Source: an uncultured bacterium (GTDB lineage Bacteria; Bacillota; Clostridia; Oscillospirales; Oscillospiraceae). Taken from it: a DNA stretch of 26,971 bases. Made by a program: the position numbers and the translations under genes. The DNA lies in NCBI GenBank assembly GCA_947364395.1, contig CANASS010000029.1, positions 1-26,971 on the forward strand. Reading direction: 5' to 3'. The notes beneath the pieces are model-generated. The model was not told where the DNA came from. It searched no databases and was given only the letters and a program-made list of their open reading frames with translations. Below, one piece after another: positions 14,056 through 22,648 of this stretch (position 1 is its first letter; the number at the start of each line of letters is the position of its first letter).

Positions 14056-14132
14056 AGTTCACCATGTTAACCCCTTCGCCTGCGGCGGGAGGTGAGGACG
14101 GCGGCGCCATTCCTGCTTCCTTTTGCCCACCT

Positions 14133-14161
14133 ATCATACCAGACGGCGTCCGGTTTGTCAA
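14133..14161 (-). promoter_or_regulatory. Promoter of the infC-rpmI-rplT operon
   Basis: Minus strand: TTGACA (14161-14156), a 17-base spacer, TATGAT (14138-14133). It gives a leader of about 160 bases before infC. Confidence 0.85.
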
Positions 14162-14218
14162 CAGCTTTTTTGCGGCCCCCGCCAGTGGGCGGCCGTCTCA
14201 TGGCTGAGCCGGACAGAC

Positions 14219-14249
14219 GGCGGCACTCCGCCTTGTACGGAGTGCCGCC
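14219..14249 (-). terminator. Hairpin downstream of the GH2 gene
   Basis: A perfect 12-bp stem (GGCGGCACTCCG / CGGAGTGCCGCC) with a seven-base loop, 20 bp after the glycosidase stop. It lacks a T-run, so termination efficiency is uncertain. Confidence 0.55.
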
Positions 14250-14269
14250 ATATTCCGGTCTGCCGGTGT

Positions 14270-15955
14270 TCATAGTTGACGCGCTGGTCCCGCCGCTTTG
14301 GCCAGGGCCCGCTCCACGCCGGCGGCGATGTCCAGCATGGCCGCTTCGTCCACCTTGCGCACCACCCGGTCGTAGGTGTACAGGCCGTTGGTCTCCCCCT
14401 CTATGTCGCTGAGCTGGGTGTAAACGCACCCGCACAGGCCCTTGGGGATGGAGGGCAGCACCATGCTGTCGTACATGTCCCGGATGCGGGCGGTGAGCGC
14501 CTCTTGAGAGCGGCATTGCTCCCCGTAGCCGTAGTTTCTCCGGTCCTGAGCCACATGGCCCTCCACCCGCCGGGAGAAGCCGCCGCACTCGCTGAGCAGC
14601 AGAAACTGCCCCGGCCGGTCCCCCTCCAGCACCCGGCTGGTGAAGTAGACGTGTTCGCTCTGCACGTCGCTCTCCCGCTGGGCGAACCAGCCGGAGGCGC
14701 TGATGAAAAACCGGGTGGGGTCGGCCCGCTTCAGCAGGCGGTAGATGCGGTCGGAGTCGTACTGGCCCCAGCCCTCGTTGAAGATGGTCCAGCCCACGAC
14801 GCAGGGGTGGCCGCTCAGATGGGCGACGGTGTCCAGACAGTGGCGCTCGAAAAAGGCCTTGCGCTGTTCGCCGCCCCCCGCCCCCTGGTCGGCCCGCCGC
14901 CTGCTCACAAAGGTGGGGATCACCGTGTCCCGGAGGTAGCGGTACTCCCCCGAGTTCACCATGTCCTGAATCACCAGCATACCCAGCCGGTCGCAGGCGT
15001 AGTAAAAGGCCTCGGGCTCGATTTTGACGTGCTTGCGCAGGGTGTTGAAACCCAGTTCCTTCATCCGCAGGATGTCCCGCCCATACTCCTCCGGGTCCCG
15101 GGGCAGAAACAGGCCGTCGGGGAAATAGCCCTGGTCCAGCACCCCGTGGAGGAAGATGGGCGTTCCGTTGAGGCACAGCCAGGTGTGGTCTCCGATCTCC
15201 TTTGTGCCCACCGTGCGCAGGGCAAAGTAGCTCTCCGCCTGGTCGGCGGCGGTGGCGATGGTCATGGAGTACAGATAGGGGTCGTTGGGGGTCCACAGAT
15301 GGGGGCTGGGCACCTCCAGCCGGAGAGGCTGCCCGCTCCTGCCCGCGGCGGTGAGCACCCTCCCGTCCCCCAGGGGGACGGCCAGGCTGAAGCTTTCACC
15401 CCCGGCGTCCACCTCCACCGTCACCCCGGTCAGGTCCGGGGTGAGCCGCACCGACCGAATGGCCCCCTGGGCGGGGACCGCCTCCAGCCACACCGTCTGC
15501 CAGATGCCGGACGCCGGGGTGTACCACATCCCATGGGGCCGCCGGTGCTGCTTGCCGTAGGGGTAGGCGTGGGACAGGGTGTCCACCGCCTTCACTTCCA
15601 GAAGGTTTTCTCCGGGGCGCAGGGCGCTGGTGATATCCGCGGAGAAGGGCAGGTAGCCCCCCTCGTGGCGGACCACGCTCACCCCGTTGACAAAGGCCTC
15701 CGCCACCTGGTCCACCGCGCCGAAGTGGAGCAGCGCCCGGTAACCCTGGGGGAGGAACCCCTCCGGGAGGGTGAATGCGTTCTCATACCAGAGCACGTCC
15801 TCCACCGCCCCGCCATAGCCGGACAGGGGGGCCTGGGGAGGCCAGGGGACCCGGATAGGCCGCCCGTTCAAGGTCCAGCCCCGGTCCAGCGGAAAAAAAC
15901 TGTCCCGCCGGAGCTGGGGGCGGGGGTATTCGCAGCTCCAATCACGTTTCTCCAT
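14270..15955 (-). CDS. Glycoside hydrolase family 2 enzyme (beta-galactosidase/glucuronidase-like)
   Basis: A 561-residue protein with the GH2 order: a sugar-binding jelly roll (about 1-170, with VNGVSVVRHEGGYLPFSADI), an immunoglobulin-like middle (about 170-260, ending SPHLWTPNDPYLY), and a TIM barrel. The acid/base is Glu394 in FNEGWGQYD and the nucleophile is Glu456 in SECGGF. The GFNTLRKHVKIEPEAFYYAC segment is typical. There is no signal peptide, so it acts inside the cell. The length is near that of small GH2 enzymes and lacks the extra C-terminal domains of LacZ. No transporter is adjacent. The exact sugar is not readable. AAGGAAG precedes the ATG. Confidence 0.9.
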   Translation of the reverse strand: MEKRDWSCEYPRPQLRRDSFFPLDRGWTLNGRPIRVPWPPQAPLSGYGGAVEDVLWYENAFTLPEGFLPQGYRALLHFGAVDQVAEAFVNGVSVVRHEGGYLPFSADITSALRPGENLLEVKAVDTLSHAYPYGKQHRRPHGMWYTPASGIWQTVWLEAVPAQGAIRSVRLTPDLTGVTVEVDAGGESFSLAVPLGDGRVLTAAGRSGQPLRLEVPSPHLWTPNDPYLYSMTIATAADQAESYFALRTVGTKEIGDHTWLCLNGTPIFLHGVLDQGYFPDGLFLPRDPEEYGRDILRMKELGFNTLRKHVKIEPEAFYYACDRLGMLVIQDMVNSGEYRYLRDTVIPTFVSRRRADQGAGGGEQRKAFFERHCLDTVAHLSGHPCVVGWTIFNEGWGQYDSDRIYRLLKRADPTRFFISASGWFAQRESDVQSEHVYFTSRVLEGDRPGQFLLLSECGGFSRRVEGHVAQDRRNYGYGEQCRSQEALTARIRDMYDSMVLPSIPKGLCGCVYTQLSDIEGETNGLYTYDRVVRKVDEAAMLDIAAGVERALAKAAGPARQL

Positions 15956-15993
15956 GCCTGACGCTTCCTTCCCTGTTATAGTTTGCCGCCTCT

Positions 15994-16022
15994 ATTATAC
16001 CATTTCCTGGAGAAAAACACAA
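15994..16022 (-). promoter_or_regulatory. Promoter of the GH2 gene
   Basis: Minus strand: TTGTGT (16022-16017), a 17-base spacer, TATAAT (15999-15994), 38 bp upstream of the start. Confidence 0.6.
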
Positions 16023-16091
16023 TTGAGAAAAGGTCCCCTCCCCGCCTTCGGGAGAAAATTTGGACTGCGTCTTTCTATTTTCCGCCGGGTG

Positions 16092-16100
16092 TGGTAAAAT
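16092..16100 (+). promoter_or_regulatory. Extended -10 element upstream of the NUDIX-walRK operon
   Basis: TGG-TAAAAT at 16092-16100 fits an extended -10 box. The -35 region (TTTCTA, 16072-16077) is weak. It lies about 40 bp upstream of the NUDIX start. Confidence 0.45.
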
Positions 16101-16138
16101 ACCAAAGATACGTAAAAATATGCCGGGAGGTATGCGAC

Positions 16139-16687
16139 ATGGAATTGATGGAAAAGACGCTGGCCAGTCGGAAAGTTTTTGACGGACGGCTGCTGAAGGT
16201 GTACCGGGACGAGGTGGAGCTGGCCAATGGGGATACCTCCGTCCGGGAGCTCGTCCACCACCCCGGCGGGGCGGCGGTGGCGGCGCTGGACGGGGATGGG
16301 AACATCTATCTGGAGCGCCAATTCCGCTACCCTTACCGCAAGGTGGTGCTGGAGATCCCGGCGGGCAAGCTGGAGCCGGGGGAGGACCCCTTTGACGCCA
16401 TCAAGCGGGAGCTGGAGGAGGAGATCGGCGCGCGGGCCGGGCGGTGGGACGCCCTGGGCTACATCATGCCCAGCGTGGGGTACACCGACGAGATGCTCTA
16501 CCTGTTTCTGGCCCGCGACCTCACCTTCGGGGAGCGCCGCCTGGACCAGGGCGAGTTTTTAGAGCCCTTCAAGATGCCATTCACCGAGGCGCTGGCCCAG
16601 GCCGCCGATGGGCGGCTTAACGACGCCAAGACCGTGGCCGCCCTGTTCCGGGCGGACCGGCTGATGCGGGAGGAGACGGATGGGTAA
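16139..16687 (+). CDS. nudF: NUDIX hydrolase, ADP-ribose pyrophosphatase type
   Basis: A 182-residue protein. The ATG at 16139 is preceded by GGGAGGT and chosen over the longer open frame, which starts upstream of the promoter. The NUDIX box is complete: GKLEPGEDPFDAIKRELEEE followed by IG, matching GX5EX7REUXEEXGU. The surrounding YLERQFRYPYRKVVLEIPAG and MPSVGYTDEMLYLFLARDL are typical of ADP-ribose pyrophosphatases of the YqkG/NudF type. These hydrolyse ADP-ribose to AMP and ribose 5-phosphate in the cytosol. Its last 8 bp overlap the start of walR, so the two are translationally coupled. The gene symbol is by family. Confidence 0.9.
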   Translation: MELMEKTLASRKVFDGRLLKVYRDEVELANGDTSVRELVHHPGGAAVAALDGDGNIYLERQFRYPYRKVVLEIPAGKLEPGEDPFDAIKRELEEEIGARAGRWDALGYIMPSVGYTDEMLYLFLARDLTFGERRLDQGEFLEPFKMPFTEALAQAADGRLNDAKTVAALFRADRLMREETDG

Positions 16688-17381
16688 GAAGATCCTGGTG
16701 GTGGAGGACGAGCGCAATATTGTGGATATCCTCACCTTTAACCTCCAGCGGGAGGGGTACGACACGCTGGAGGCCCTGGACGGCGCGGCGGGCCTGCGGC
16801 TGGCCCTGGAGCGGGACCCGGACCTGATCCTGCTGGACCTGATGCTGCCCAAGATGGACGGCTTCCAGGTGTGCCGCACCCTGCGGGAGCAGGGCAGGGC
16901 CACCCCCATCATCATGCTCACCGCCCGGGAGGAGGAGACCGACAAGGTGCTGGGGCTGGAGCTGGGGGCGGACGACTATATCACCAAGCCCTTCTCCATG
17001 CGGGAACTGCTGGCCCGGGTGAAGAGCAACATCCGCCGCACCGAGATGCTGGCCAAGGCCGGACCCCAGGCCAATCCCAACCGGCTGGAGCTGGGGCGGG
17101 TCCAGGTGGACCTGGACGCCATGCTGGTGTACAAGGATGGGGAGGGGCTGGACCTGACTCAGCGGGAATACGAGCTGGTGAGGACGCTGGCCTCCGCCCG
17201 GGGGCAGGCGGTGAGCCGGGAGTCCCTCATGGAGCAGGTGTGGAACTACGACGGCTATGTGGGGGACGTGCGGGCGGTGGACGTGGCCATCCGCCGCCTG
17301 CGGGAGAAGCTGGAGGACGACCCCGCCGACCCCAAATTCATCGTCACCCGCCGGGGGCTGGGCTACGCATTCGGGCTATAG
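16680..17381 (+). CDS. walR: Two-component response regulator WalR (YycF)
   Basis: A 233-residue OmpR/PhoB-type regulator. The receiver domain (1-118) has the acidic pair ED at 9-10, phospho-acceptor Asp53 in LILLDLMLP, and LTARE and TKPFSMREL. The winged-helix domain (about 135-233) shows LTQREYELVRTLA and GYVGDVRAVDVAIRRLREKL. Followed by walK, yycH and yycI, which identifies it as WalR, the regulator of cell-wall metabolism in Firmicutes. In Firmicutes it is usually essential. Separated from walK by 135 bp with two hairpins. Confidence 0.93.
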   Translation: MGKKILVVEDERNIVDILTFNLQREGYDTLEALDGAAGLRLALERDPDLILLDLMLPKMDGFQVCRTLREQGRATPIIMLTAREEETDKVLGLELGADDYITKPFSMRELLARVKSNIRRTEMLAKAGPQANPNRLELGRVQVDLDAMLVYKDGEGLDLTQREYELVRTLASARGQAVSRESLMEQVWNYDGYVGDVRAVDVAIRRLREKLEDDPADPKFIVTRRGLGYAFGL

Positions 17382-17396
17382 GCAAATTTACGGGGC

Positions 17397-17480
17397 CCCC
17401 GCAAAGCCGCCCTTCAGGCTTTGTGGGGAGAGGAGGAGCAAGGAAGCGAGCGCAGTTTTCGCCGAAGGCGGAAACGAAGT
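17397..17480 (+). repeat. Two stem-loops between walR and walK
   Basis: The first is a 12-bp stem (CCCCGCAAAGCC / GGCTTTGTGGGG, one G-T pair). The second is a nine-bp stem (GTTTTCGCC / GGCGGAAAC, one G-T pair) with loop GAA. Neither has a T-run. They may be an intergenic repeat or an mRNA processing or stability element that sets the walR:walK ratio. Confidence 0.4.
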
Positions 17481-17516
17481 GGAGCGGACTTTGCGACGAC
17501 GAAAGGAGGCGCCGCC

Positions 17517-18989
17517 ATGCGCCGCAGCCTGCATATCAAGCTGGTGCTCATCATGGTGCTGCTGATCGTGTCGTTGATGGTAGTGGTGGGCGCGTTCCTC
17601 ATGAACTCGGTCACCGGCTACTATATCGACGAGTTCTACCAGCAGATCACCGACGCCTTCGGCCAGTCCAACGTGGACTTCATCCGGGACCTCCAGACCG
17701 TCACAAAAGAGGACGAGGACGGCGCGGCCATGGTGGGCCAGGTGCTGTCCGCCTACACGGGCGTGCTGGGGGTGGACCGCCGCAACCGCAACTATTATGT
17801 GCTGGACGGGACCACCGGCCGCTGCCTGAACGGGTCCGTCCCCGCCCCGGAGAGAGGGGTTGAAGTCACTCCCAACATCTCCAAGGCCCTGCTGGGGGAA
17901 CCGGGGCTGGACAGCAGCGTCACCGCCGACTACATGGACGCCGCCATCCCCATCACCAGAGGGGGGCAGTCCTATATCGTCTATATCCTGGACAACCGGG
18001 AGACCGCCCGCCAGCTCAACGCCGAGATGTTCTCCCTCATCATGGAGGCGCTGGTGCTGGGCCTGGTGATCTCGGCGCTGCTGTCCTTCCTGCTGGCCAA
18101 AACCATGGTCAACCCCCTCCAGCGGCTCACCGGCGGCATCGAGCGGGTGGCACGGGGGGATTTCTCCCGCAAGCTGGACGTCACCTCGGAGGATGAGATC
18201 GGCCAGCTCACCGAGCGGTTCAACAGCATGGCCCAGCAGCTGGAGGCCAACATCGCCGAGCTGGAGCGGGCGGAGCAGCAGCGCAAGGACTTTGTGGCCA
18301 ACGTGTCCCACGAGCTGCGCACCCCCCTGACCAACATCAAGAGCTACGCCGAGACCCTGGACGACGGGGTGGGCGGCCTGACCCCGGAGATGGAGCACAG
18401 GTTCCTGGGGGTCATCCTGAACGAGTCCGACCGCATGACCCACATTTTGCAGGACCTGCTCACCCTGTCCCGGTTTGACTCCGGGCGCGGCGAACTGCGG
18501 CTGGGCTGGTTCCCCTTCGCTAAGGCGGTGGACGACACCTATCAGGCCGTTTTGATGGACGCCCAGAACCACGCCCACACCGTGGAGCTGGTTTTGCCGG
18601 AGGAGCTGCCCCAGGTGCGGGCGGACCGGGAACGGATCATGCAGGTGATGATGAACATTGTGTCCAACGCCATCAAATACACCCCCGACGGAGGGCGCAT
18701 CGTCCTGTCGGCGGGCTGGGAGAAGGACAAGGTGTGGATGGAGGTGGACGACAACGGCATCGGGATTCCCCAGGCGGACCGGGACCGCATCTTTGAGCGG
18801 TTTTACCGGGTGGACAAGGCCCGCTCCCGCCAGTCCGGCGGCACGGGGCTGGGCCTGTCCATCGCCCAGGAGATCATGAAGGGCCACGAGGGCGGGCTGT
18901 ATCTGGTGGACAAGGACCAGCCGGGGCTTACCATCCGCATGGAGCTGCCGGTGGGGGGCCCCAGGGAGGAGGGCCGCCATGAGGGATAA
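17517..18989 (+). CDS. walK: Sensor histidine kinase WalK (YycG)
   Basis: A 490-residue kinase; ATG 17517 follows AAAGGAGG. Order: membrane helix (about 9-30), extracellular sensor of about 140 residues, second helix (about 174-198), HAMP domain (to about 250), HisKA with His265 in FVANVSHELRTPLTNI, and HATPase with N box NIVSNAIKYTPDGG, DDNGIGIP and GGTGLGLSI. It phosphorylates WalR. It lacks the cytoplasmic PAS domain that Bacillus WalK has between HAMP and HisKA. It overlaps yycH by 11 bp. Confidence 0.93.
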   Translation: MRRSLHIKLVLIMVLLIVSLMVVVGAFLMNSVTGYYIDEFYQQITDAFGQSNVDFIRDLQTVTKEDEDGAAMVGQVLSAYTGVLGVDRRNRNYYVLDGTTGRCLNGSVPAPERGVEVTPNISKALLGEPGLDSSVTADYMDAAIPITRGGQSYIVYILDNRETARQLNAEMFSLIMEALVLGLVISALLSFLLAKTMVNPLQRLTGGIERVARGDFSRKLDVTSEDEIGQLTERFNSMAQQLEANIAELERAEQQRKDFVANVSHELRTPLTNIKSYAETLDDGVGGLTPEMEHRFLGVILNESDRMTHILQDLLTLSRFDSGRGELRLGWFPFAKAVDDTYQAVLMDAQNHAHTVELVLPEELPQVRADRERIMQVMMNIVSNAIKYTPDGGRIVLSAGWEKDKVWMEVDDNGIGIPQADRDRIFERFYRVDKARSRQSGGTGLGLSIAQEIMKGHEGGLYLVDKDQPGLTIRMELPVGGPREEGRHEG

Positions 18990-20244
18990 GCGCCAGCTCA
19001 TCGAGTGGGGCAAGAACGCCCTGATCGTCCTGCTCACGGCGTCCGCCGTCTGGCTGCTCACCATGACGCCCCTGGTCCAGGACAGCGGCCTGCTGGACCT
19101 GCTGGCCCCCCAGGAGAGCCCCGGCGTGGGTTCGGGCGGCGGCGGCCAGGGAACGGCCATGCTCCCCGTCCGGCTGGCCATCACCGGGGCGGGGGGCCGC
19201 TGCGGCGTGCAGTACGACGAGGACCGGCTTGAGGAGCTGTTCCCCCCTCTGGGGGCGCTGCTGGGGGACGCCCTGGCCTCGGCGGAGACGCCCCAGCCCC
19301 TGAGTGAGGAAGACTGGCGGGGGTATCTCCGGGGGACGGGGATCTATTTCGACTTTGGGGGCGGCGTGCCCCTGTCCGCCCTGGAGCGGTGGCTCCAAGG
19401 GCCGGGAAACGGGACGCTCACCGGCTCCGCCCGCCGGGTGCTCCTGTGCGCCGGGACGGACGGCCAGGTGCTTTTGTGCTGGCAGGAGGCGGAGGGCGGA
19501 GGGTTTTTCACCTGCCGGACCGGGCTGACCCAGGACCTCCACCTGGAGCCCGCGGCGGAGGGCGCGGCCTTCAACGGGGCCTATTTCGCCTTTGAGGATC
19601 AGGAGCTCTCCCGGGGGCTGGCCCCCTACACCCTCATCACCGAGGGGGAGCAGGGGGGGACGGAGTATGCCGTGTCCTCCCCCCTGGCCGGGGAGGGGGG
19701 GCCGGAGGCGGTTTTGTCCGCCCTGTCCTTCAGCAGCCAGGACCACGCCCCGGTGAGCGGCGGCGAGGTGTATGTGGACGGCGGCGACCGGCTGGTGCTG
19801 AACGCCGGCGGCACCGTGACCTACCGGGCGGGCCAGGGGGAGAAGTACCCGGCGGGGCCCGCCCTGGCCGACGGGGTGGACGCGGCCCGGGCCTTGGCGG
19901 AAGCGGCCCTGGGGCCCATGTGCGGCGAGGCCCGGCTGTACCTCATGTCCGCCCAGAATGTAGAGGGCGCGGTTCGGGTGCGGTTCGGCTACCTGCTGGA
20001 CGGCTGCGCGGTGTACCTGGGCAGCGAGGGCTGGGCGGCGGAGTTCTGGATCTGGGACGGATGCGTCACCCAATTCACCCTGCGCTTCCGAAGCTACGCC
20101 GCCAGCGGGGAGGAAACCTTGCTGCTGCCTGTGGATAAGGCGGCGGCCATGCTCCCCGACCTCACCTGGGAGCGGCGGGAGCTGGTGATCCAGTACCGGG
20201 ACGGGGGCGGGACGGAGGCGGTCCCCGGCTGGGTGGCGGTGTGA
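18979..20244 (+). CDS. yycH: YycH-like regulatory protein
   Basis: A 421-residue protein with one N-terminal membrane helix (about 13-30) and a long extracellular part rich in Gly and acidic residues. Sequence identity to model YycH is likely low; the call rests on its position directly after walK, its topology, and the yycI-like gene that follows. In Bacillus, YycH and YycI hold WalK inactive through their membrane helices. Start overlaps the walK stop by 11 bp. Confidence 0.8.
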   Translation: MRDKRQLIEWGKNALIVLLTASAVWLLTMTPLVQDSGLLDLLAPQESPGVGSGGGGQGTAMLPVRLAITGAGGRCGVQYDEDRLEELFPPLGALLGDALASAETPQPLSEEDWRGYLRGTGIYFDFGGGVPLSALERWLQGPGNGTLTGSARRVLLCAGTDGQVLLCWQEAEGGGFFTCRTGLTQDLHLEPAAEGAAFNGAYFAFEDQELSRGLAPYTLITEGEQGGTEYAVSSPLAGEGGPEAVLSALSFSSQDHAPVSGGEVYVDGGDRLVLNAGGTVTYRAGQGEKYPAGPALADGVDAARALAEAALGPMCGEARLYLMSAQNVEGAVRVRFGYLLDGCAVYLGSEGWAAEFWIWDGCVTQFTLRFRSYAASGEETLLLPVDKAAAMLPDLTWERRELVIQYRDGGGTEAVPGWVAV

Positions 20245-20274
20245 ATACAGGGACGGAAGGGGGACGGCGGGCCC

Positions 20275-21102
20275 ATGGAATGGCGGAAGCTGAAAAATAT
20301 CATGATCCTCATCCTGCTGGTGGTCAACGGCTTTTTGCTGGTGCTGGTGTGGTCCCGCCGGGATGAGTCCGTCCGCTACCAGCGCAGGGCGCTGGAGAGG
20401 ACGGCCCGCGTCCTGAACCAAAAAGGGATTGACGTGCACCTGGACGCCGCCGCTCCGGCGGACGGCCTTACGGCTCTGACCCTGGAGCGGGACCTGGACC
20501 GGGAGCGTCAGATGGCCCAGGGCCTGCTGGGCCGGGATGTCCAGGCGGACAACCGGGGGGGCGGGCTGTACCTCTACCACGGCGGCGGGGGGGAGCTGAC
20601 CGTCCGGGCCGGGGGAGAGCTGTCGGCGGAGCTGAACGGCGGGGAGCGCTGGAAAACGGACCACCCGGAGCGCCATGCCGCCGGGCTGCTGCGGGACATG
20701 GGGCTGGAGGCGGAAGAGCTGGAGGCGGCCCGGGAGGGCGGCCGGACGCGGGTGCGGTTCCGGCAGATTTGGAACGGCACGGCGGTGTTCTCCTGCGAGG
20801 TGGAGTTTGTCTACGAGGACGGCGTCCTCAGCGCCATCCACGGGACGCTGATCGCCGCCGGGCCGGGGACGGCGGAGGCGGGGCAGCCCCTCAACCTGCC
20901 CACGGCGCTGATGCGCTTTTCCGAGGAGATCGCCGCCGCCGGCGACGTGTGCACCGTCATCCACTCCATGGAGCCGGGCTACCGGGGGACGGCCCAGTCT
21001 CTGTCCGGCGGGGCGCGGCTGGCCCCGGTGTGGCTGGTGACCACCGACACCGCCCGGTACTACCTGGACTGCGCCGCCGGCGGCCTCACCCGGGTGGAGT
21101 GA
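20275..21102 (+). CDS. yycI: YycI-like regulatory protein
   Basis: A 275-residue protein. The N-terminus MEWRKLKNIMILILLVVNGF is a hallmark of YycI, with a single membrane helix, followed by an extracellular domain of alternating beta segments. It completes walR-walK-yycH-yycI, 30 bp after yycH, and precedes a strong terminator. YycI with YycH restrains WalK at the membrane. No metallo-hydrolase (yycJ) follows; feoA comes next. Confidence 0.85.
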   Translation: MEWRKLKNIMILILLVVNGFLLVLVWSRRDESVRYQRRALERTARVLNQKGIDVHLDAAAPADGLTALTLERDLDRERQMAQGLLGRDVQADNRGGGLYLYHGGGGELTVRAGGELSAELNGGERWKTDHPERHAAGLLRDMGLEAEELEAAREGGRTRVRFRQIWNGTAVFSCEVEFVYEDGVLSAIHGTLIAAGPGTAEAGQPLNLPTALMRFSEEIAAAGDVCTVIHSMEPGYRGTAQSLSGGARLAPVWLVTTDTARYYLDCAAGGLTRVE

Positions 21103-21154
21103 GAAGGGCCGTAAAACGGTCGGAGGGCGCGGCCTCCAACATCGAATCAAGACA

Positions 21155-21194
21155 GGGGCCCCGGGGATTTGCTTCCCGGGGCCCCGTTCTCTTT
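21155..21194 (+). terminator. Intrinsic terminator of the walRK-yycHI operon
   Basis: A perfect 11-bp GC stem (GGGGCCCCGGG / CCCGGGGCCCC) with a nine-base loop, followed by GTTCTCTTTT. Confidence 0.9.
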
Positions 21195-21228
21195 TCACAA
21201 TTCGCCCCTTCCCGCCATAGGATAGCTT

Positions 21229-21253
21229 GCGGACCGTCCGCAGGGCGGTCCGC
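21229..21253 (+). promoter_or_regulatory. Leader hairpin upstream of feoA
   Basis: A perfect eight-bp stem (GCGGACCG / CGGTCCGC) with a nine-base loop just upstream of the feoA ribosome binding site. A weak promoter candidate (TTCACA, 18-base spacer, TAGGAT) lies at 21195-21224. No Fur box was recognised. Confidence 0.4.
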
Positions 21254-21275
21254 GCGGGAAAGGAGCTATTGACAT

Positions 21276-21545
21276 ATGTATGAAGCATTGTGTTTATCGG
21301 CGCTCCGGGAGGGGGAGAGTGCCTATGTGACCGAAGTGAACGCGGGGCCCGCCATGGACCGGCGACTCACCGACCTGGGGCTGGTGCGGGGCACCCGGGT
21401 GACCTGCGTGCTGCGCAGCCCCGCCGGGGACCCCTGCGCCTACCTGATCCGGGGGGCCCTCATCGCCCTGCGCCGGGCGGACGCCGAGGGGGTGGCGCTG
21501 GAGCGGCAGGCCCAAGAGGGGCCAGCCCGGGCGGTGGCCACATGA
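21276..21545 (+). CDS. feoA: Ferrous iron transport protein A
   Basis: An 89-residue protein with the SH3-like FeoA fold: GESAYVTEVNAGPAMDRRLT, DLGLVRGTRVTCVLRSPAGD and a final IRGALIALRRADAEGV. AAAGGAG lies upstream of the ATG. FeoA is a small cytosolic partner of FeoB. Its stop overlaps the feoB start (ATGA), so translation is coupled. Confidence 0.93.
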   Translation: MYEALCLSALREGESAYVTEVNAGPAMDRRLTDLGLVRGTRVTCVLRSPAGDPCAYLIRGALIALRRADAEGVALERQAQEGPARAVAT

Positions 21546-22648
21546 ACCGGGTGGCGCTGGCGGGCAACCCCAACGTAGGCAAATCCACCCTGTTCAACGC
21601 GCTGACAAAAATGCGGCAGCACACAGGGAACTGGGCGGGAAAGACGGTGGCCACCGCCCGGGGGGAGTACATCTATGAGGGGCGGGAGTACCAGCTGGTG
21701 GACCTGCCCGGCACCTATTCCCTGGCCGCCCACTCCCAGGAGGAGGCGGTGGCCAGGGATTACATCGAGAGCGGCCAGGCGGACGGGGTGGTGGTGGTGT
21801 GCGACGCCACCTGCCTGGAACGCAACCTGATTTTGGCGCTCCAGGTGCTGGAGCTGACAGGCAGGGTGCTGGTGTGCGTCAACCTGATGGACGAAGCGGA
21901 GCGGCTGGGGGTGGAGGTGGACCTGCCCGCCCTGTCCAAGCGGCTGGGGGTGCCCGTGGTGGGCACCGCCGGGGGCCGTCAGGACGGGCTGGAGGAACTG
22001 AAAGCGGCCATCGCCCGGCTGGTGTCCGCGGACGCCCCCGCCGCCCCCCGGCGGGAGCCCCGGGAGCGGGTCACCCTGGCGGAGCGGTACGCCGCCCAGG
22101 TGGTGCGCAGCCGCCGGGTGGACCGCCAGCGCCGCCAGCAGAAGCTGGACCGCTTACTTACCTCCAAATCCACCGGGATTCCCCTGATGCTGCTGCTGTT
22201 TGGACTGGTGGTGTGGCTGACGGTGGCGGGGGCCAACGGGCCCTCCGCCCTGCTTACCGCCCTTTTTGCCCGGATTGGCGGGGCGCTGGAAGGGTGGCTG
22301 GCTCCTGCCCCGGCCTGGCTGCGGGGAGTGCTGCTGGATGGGGTGTACCGGGTCACCGCCTGGGTGGTGGCGGTGATGCTCCCCCCCATGGCCATCTTTT
22401 TCCCCCTGTTCACCCTGCTGGAGGACCTGGGCTACCTGCCCCGGGTGGCCTTCGTCATGGACCACGCCTTCCAGAAGTGCAGGACCTGCGGGAAACAGTG
22501 CCTGACTATGTGCGTGGTATATATAATTTTGTACTACAGACGCCAACGAATATCTACTGACTGCCCGTCGATAATCACGCGCTCCACCAGGGAGGAAATA
22601 AACATGCGCTGGTTGTCGGTGTCGCCAGTGTCGAACCCCGCTTTGTAG
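21542..22648 (+). pseudogene. feoB: 5' part of feoB, interrupted by a serine-recombinase element
   Basis: The frame starts at ATG 21542, overlapping feoA. The GTPase domain is complete: G1 GNPNVGKS (8-15), G2 region NWAGKTV, G3 DLPG, G4 NLMD. A helical linker and the first transporter helices follow, up to GYLPRVAFVMDHAFQKCRTC and then GKQCLTMC at residue 324 (22513). FeoB should continue into GFGCNA and several hundred more residues. Instead the frame enters element DNA, adds 44 unrelated residues and stops at 22648. The product would keep the G domain but not the Fe(II) channel, so iron uptake is lost unless the element excises. Confidence 0.9.
22505..22535. other. Attachment-site junction of the right element in feoB
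   Basis: feoB homology ends at 22513 and AT-rich sequence starts (TGGTATATATAATTTTG). The serine recombinase gene ends at 22534, about 20 bp away. An integrase next to its own attachment site is the rule for large serine recombinases. The crossover dinucleotide cannot be set without the other junction. Confidence 0.7.

Noticed and set aside
17388..19184. Minus-strand open frame of 598 codons
   Set aside because: Antisense to walK, without a ribosome binding site or recognisable domain.
18928..21288. Minus-strand open frame of 786 codons
   Set aside because: Antisense to yycH and yycI; composition is that of a GC-rich shadow frame.
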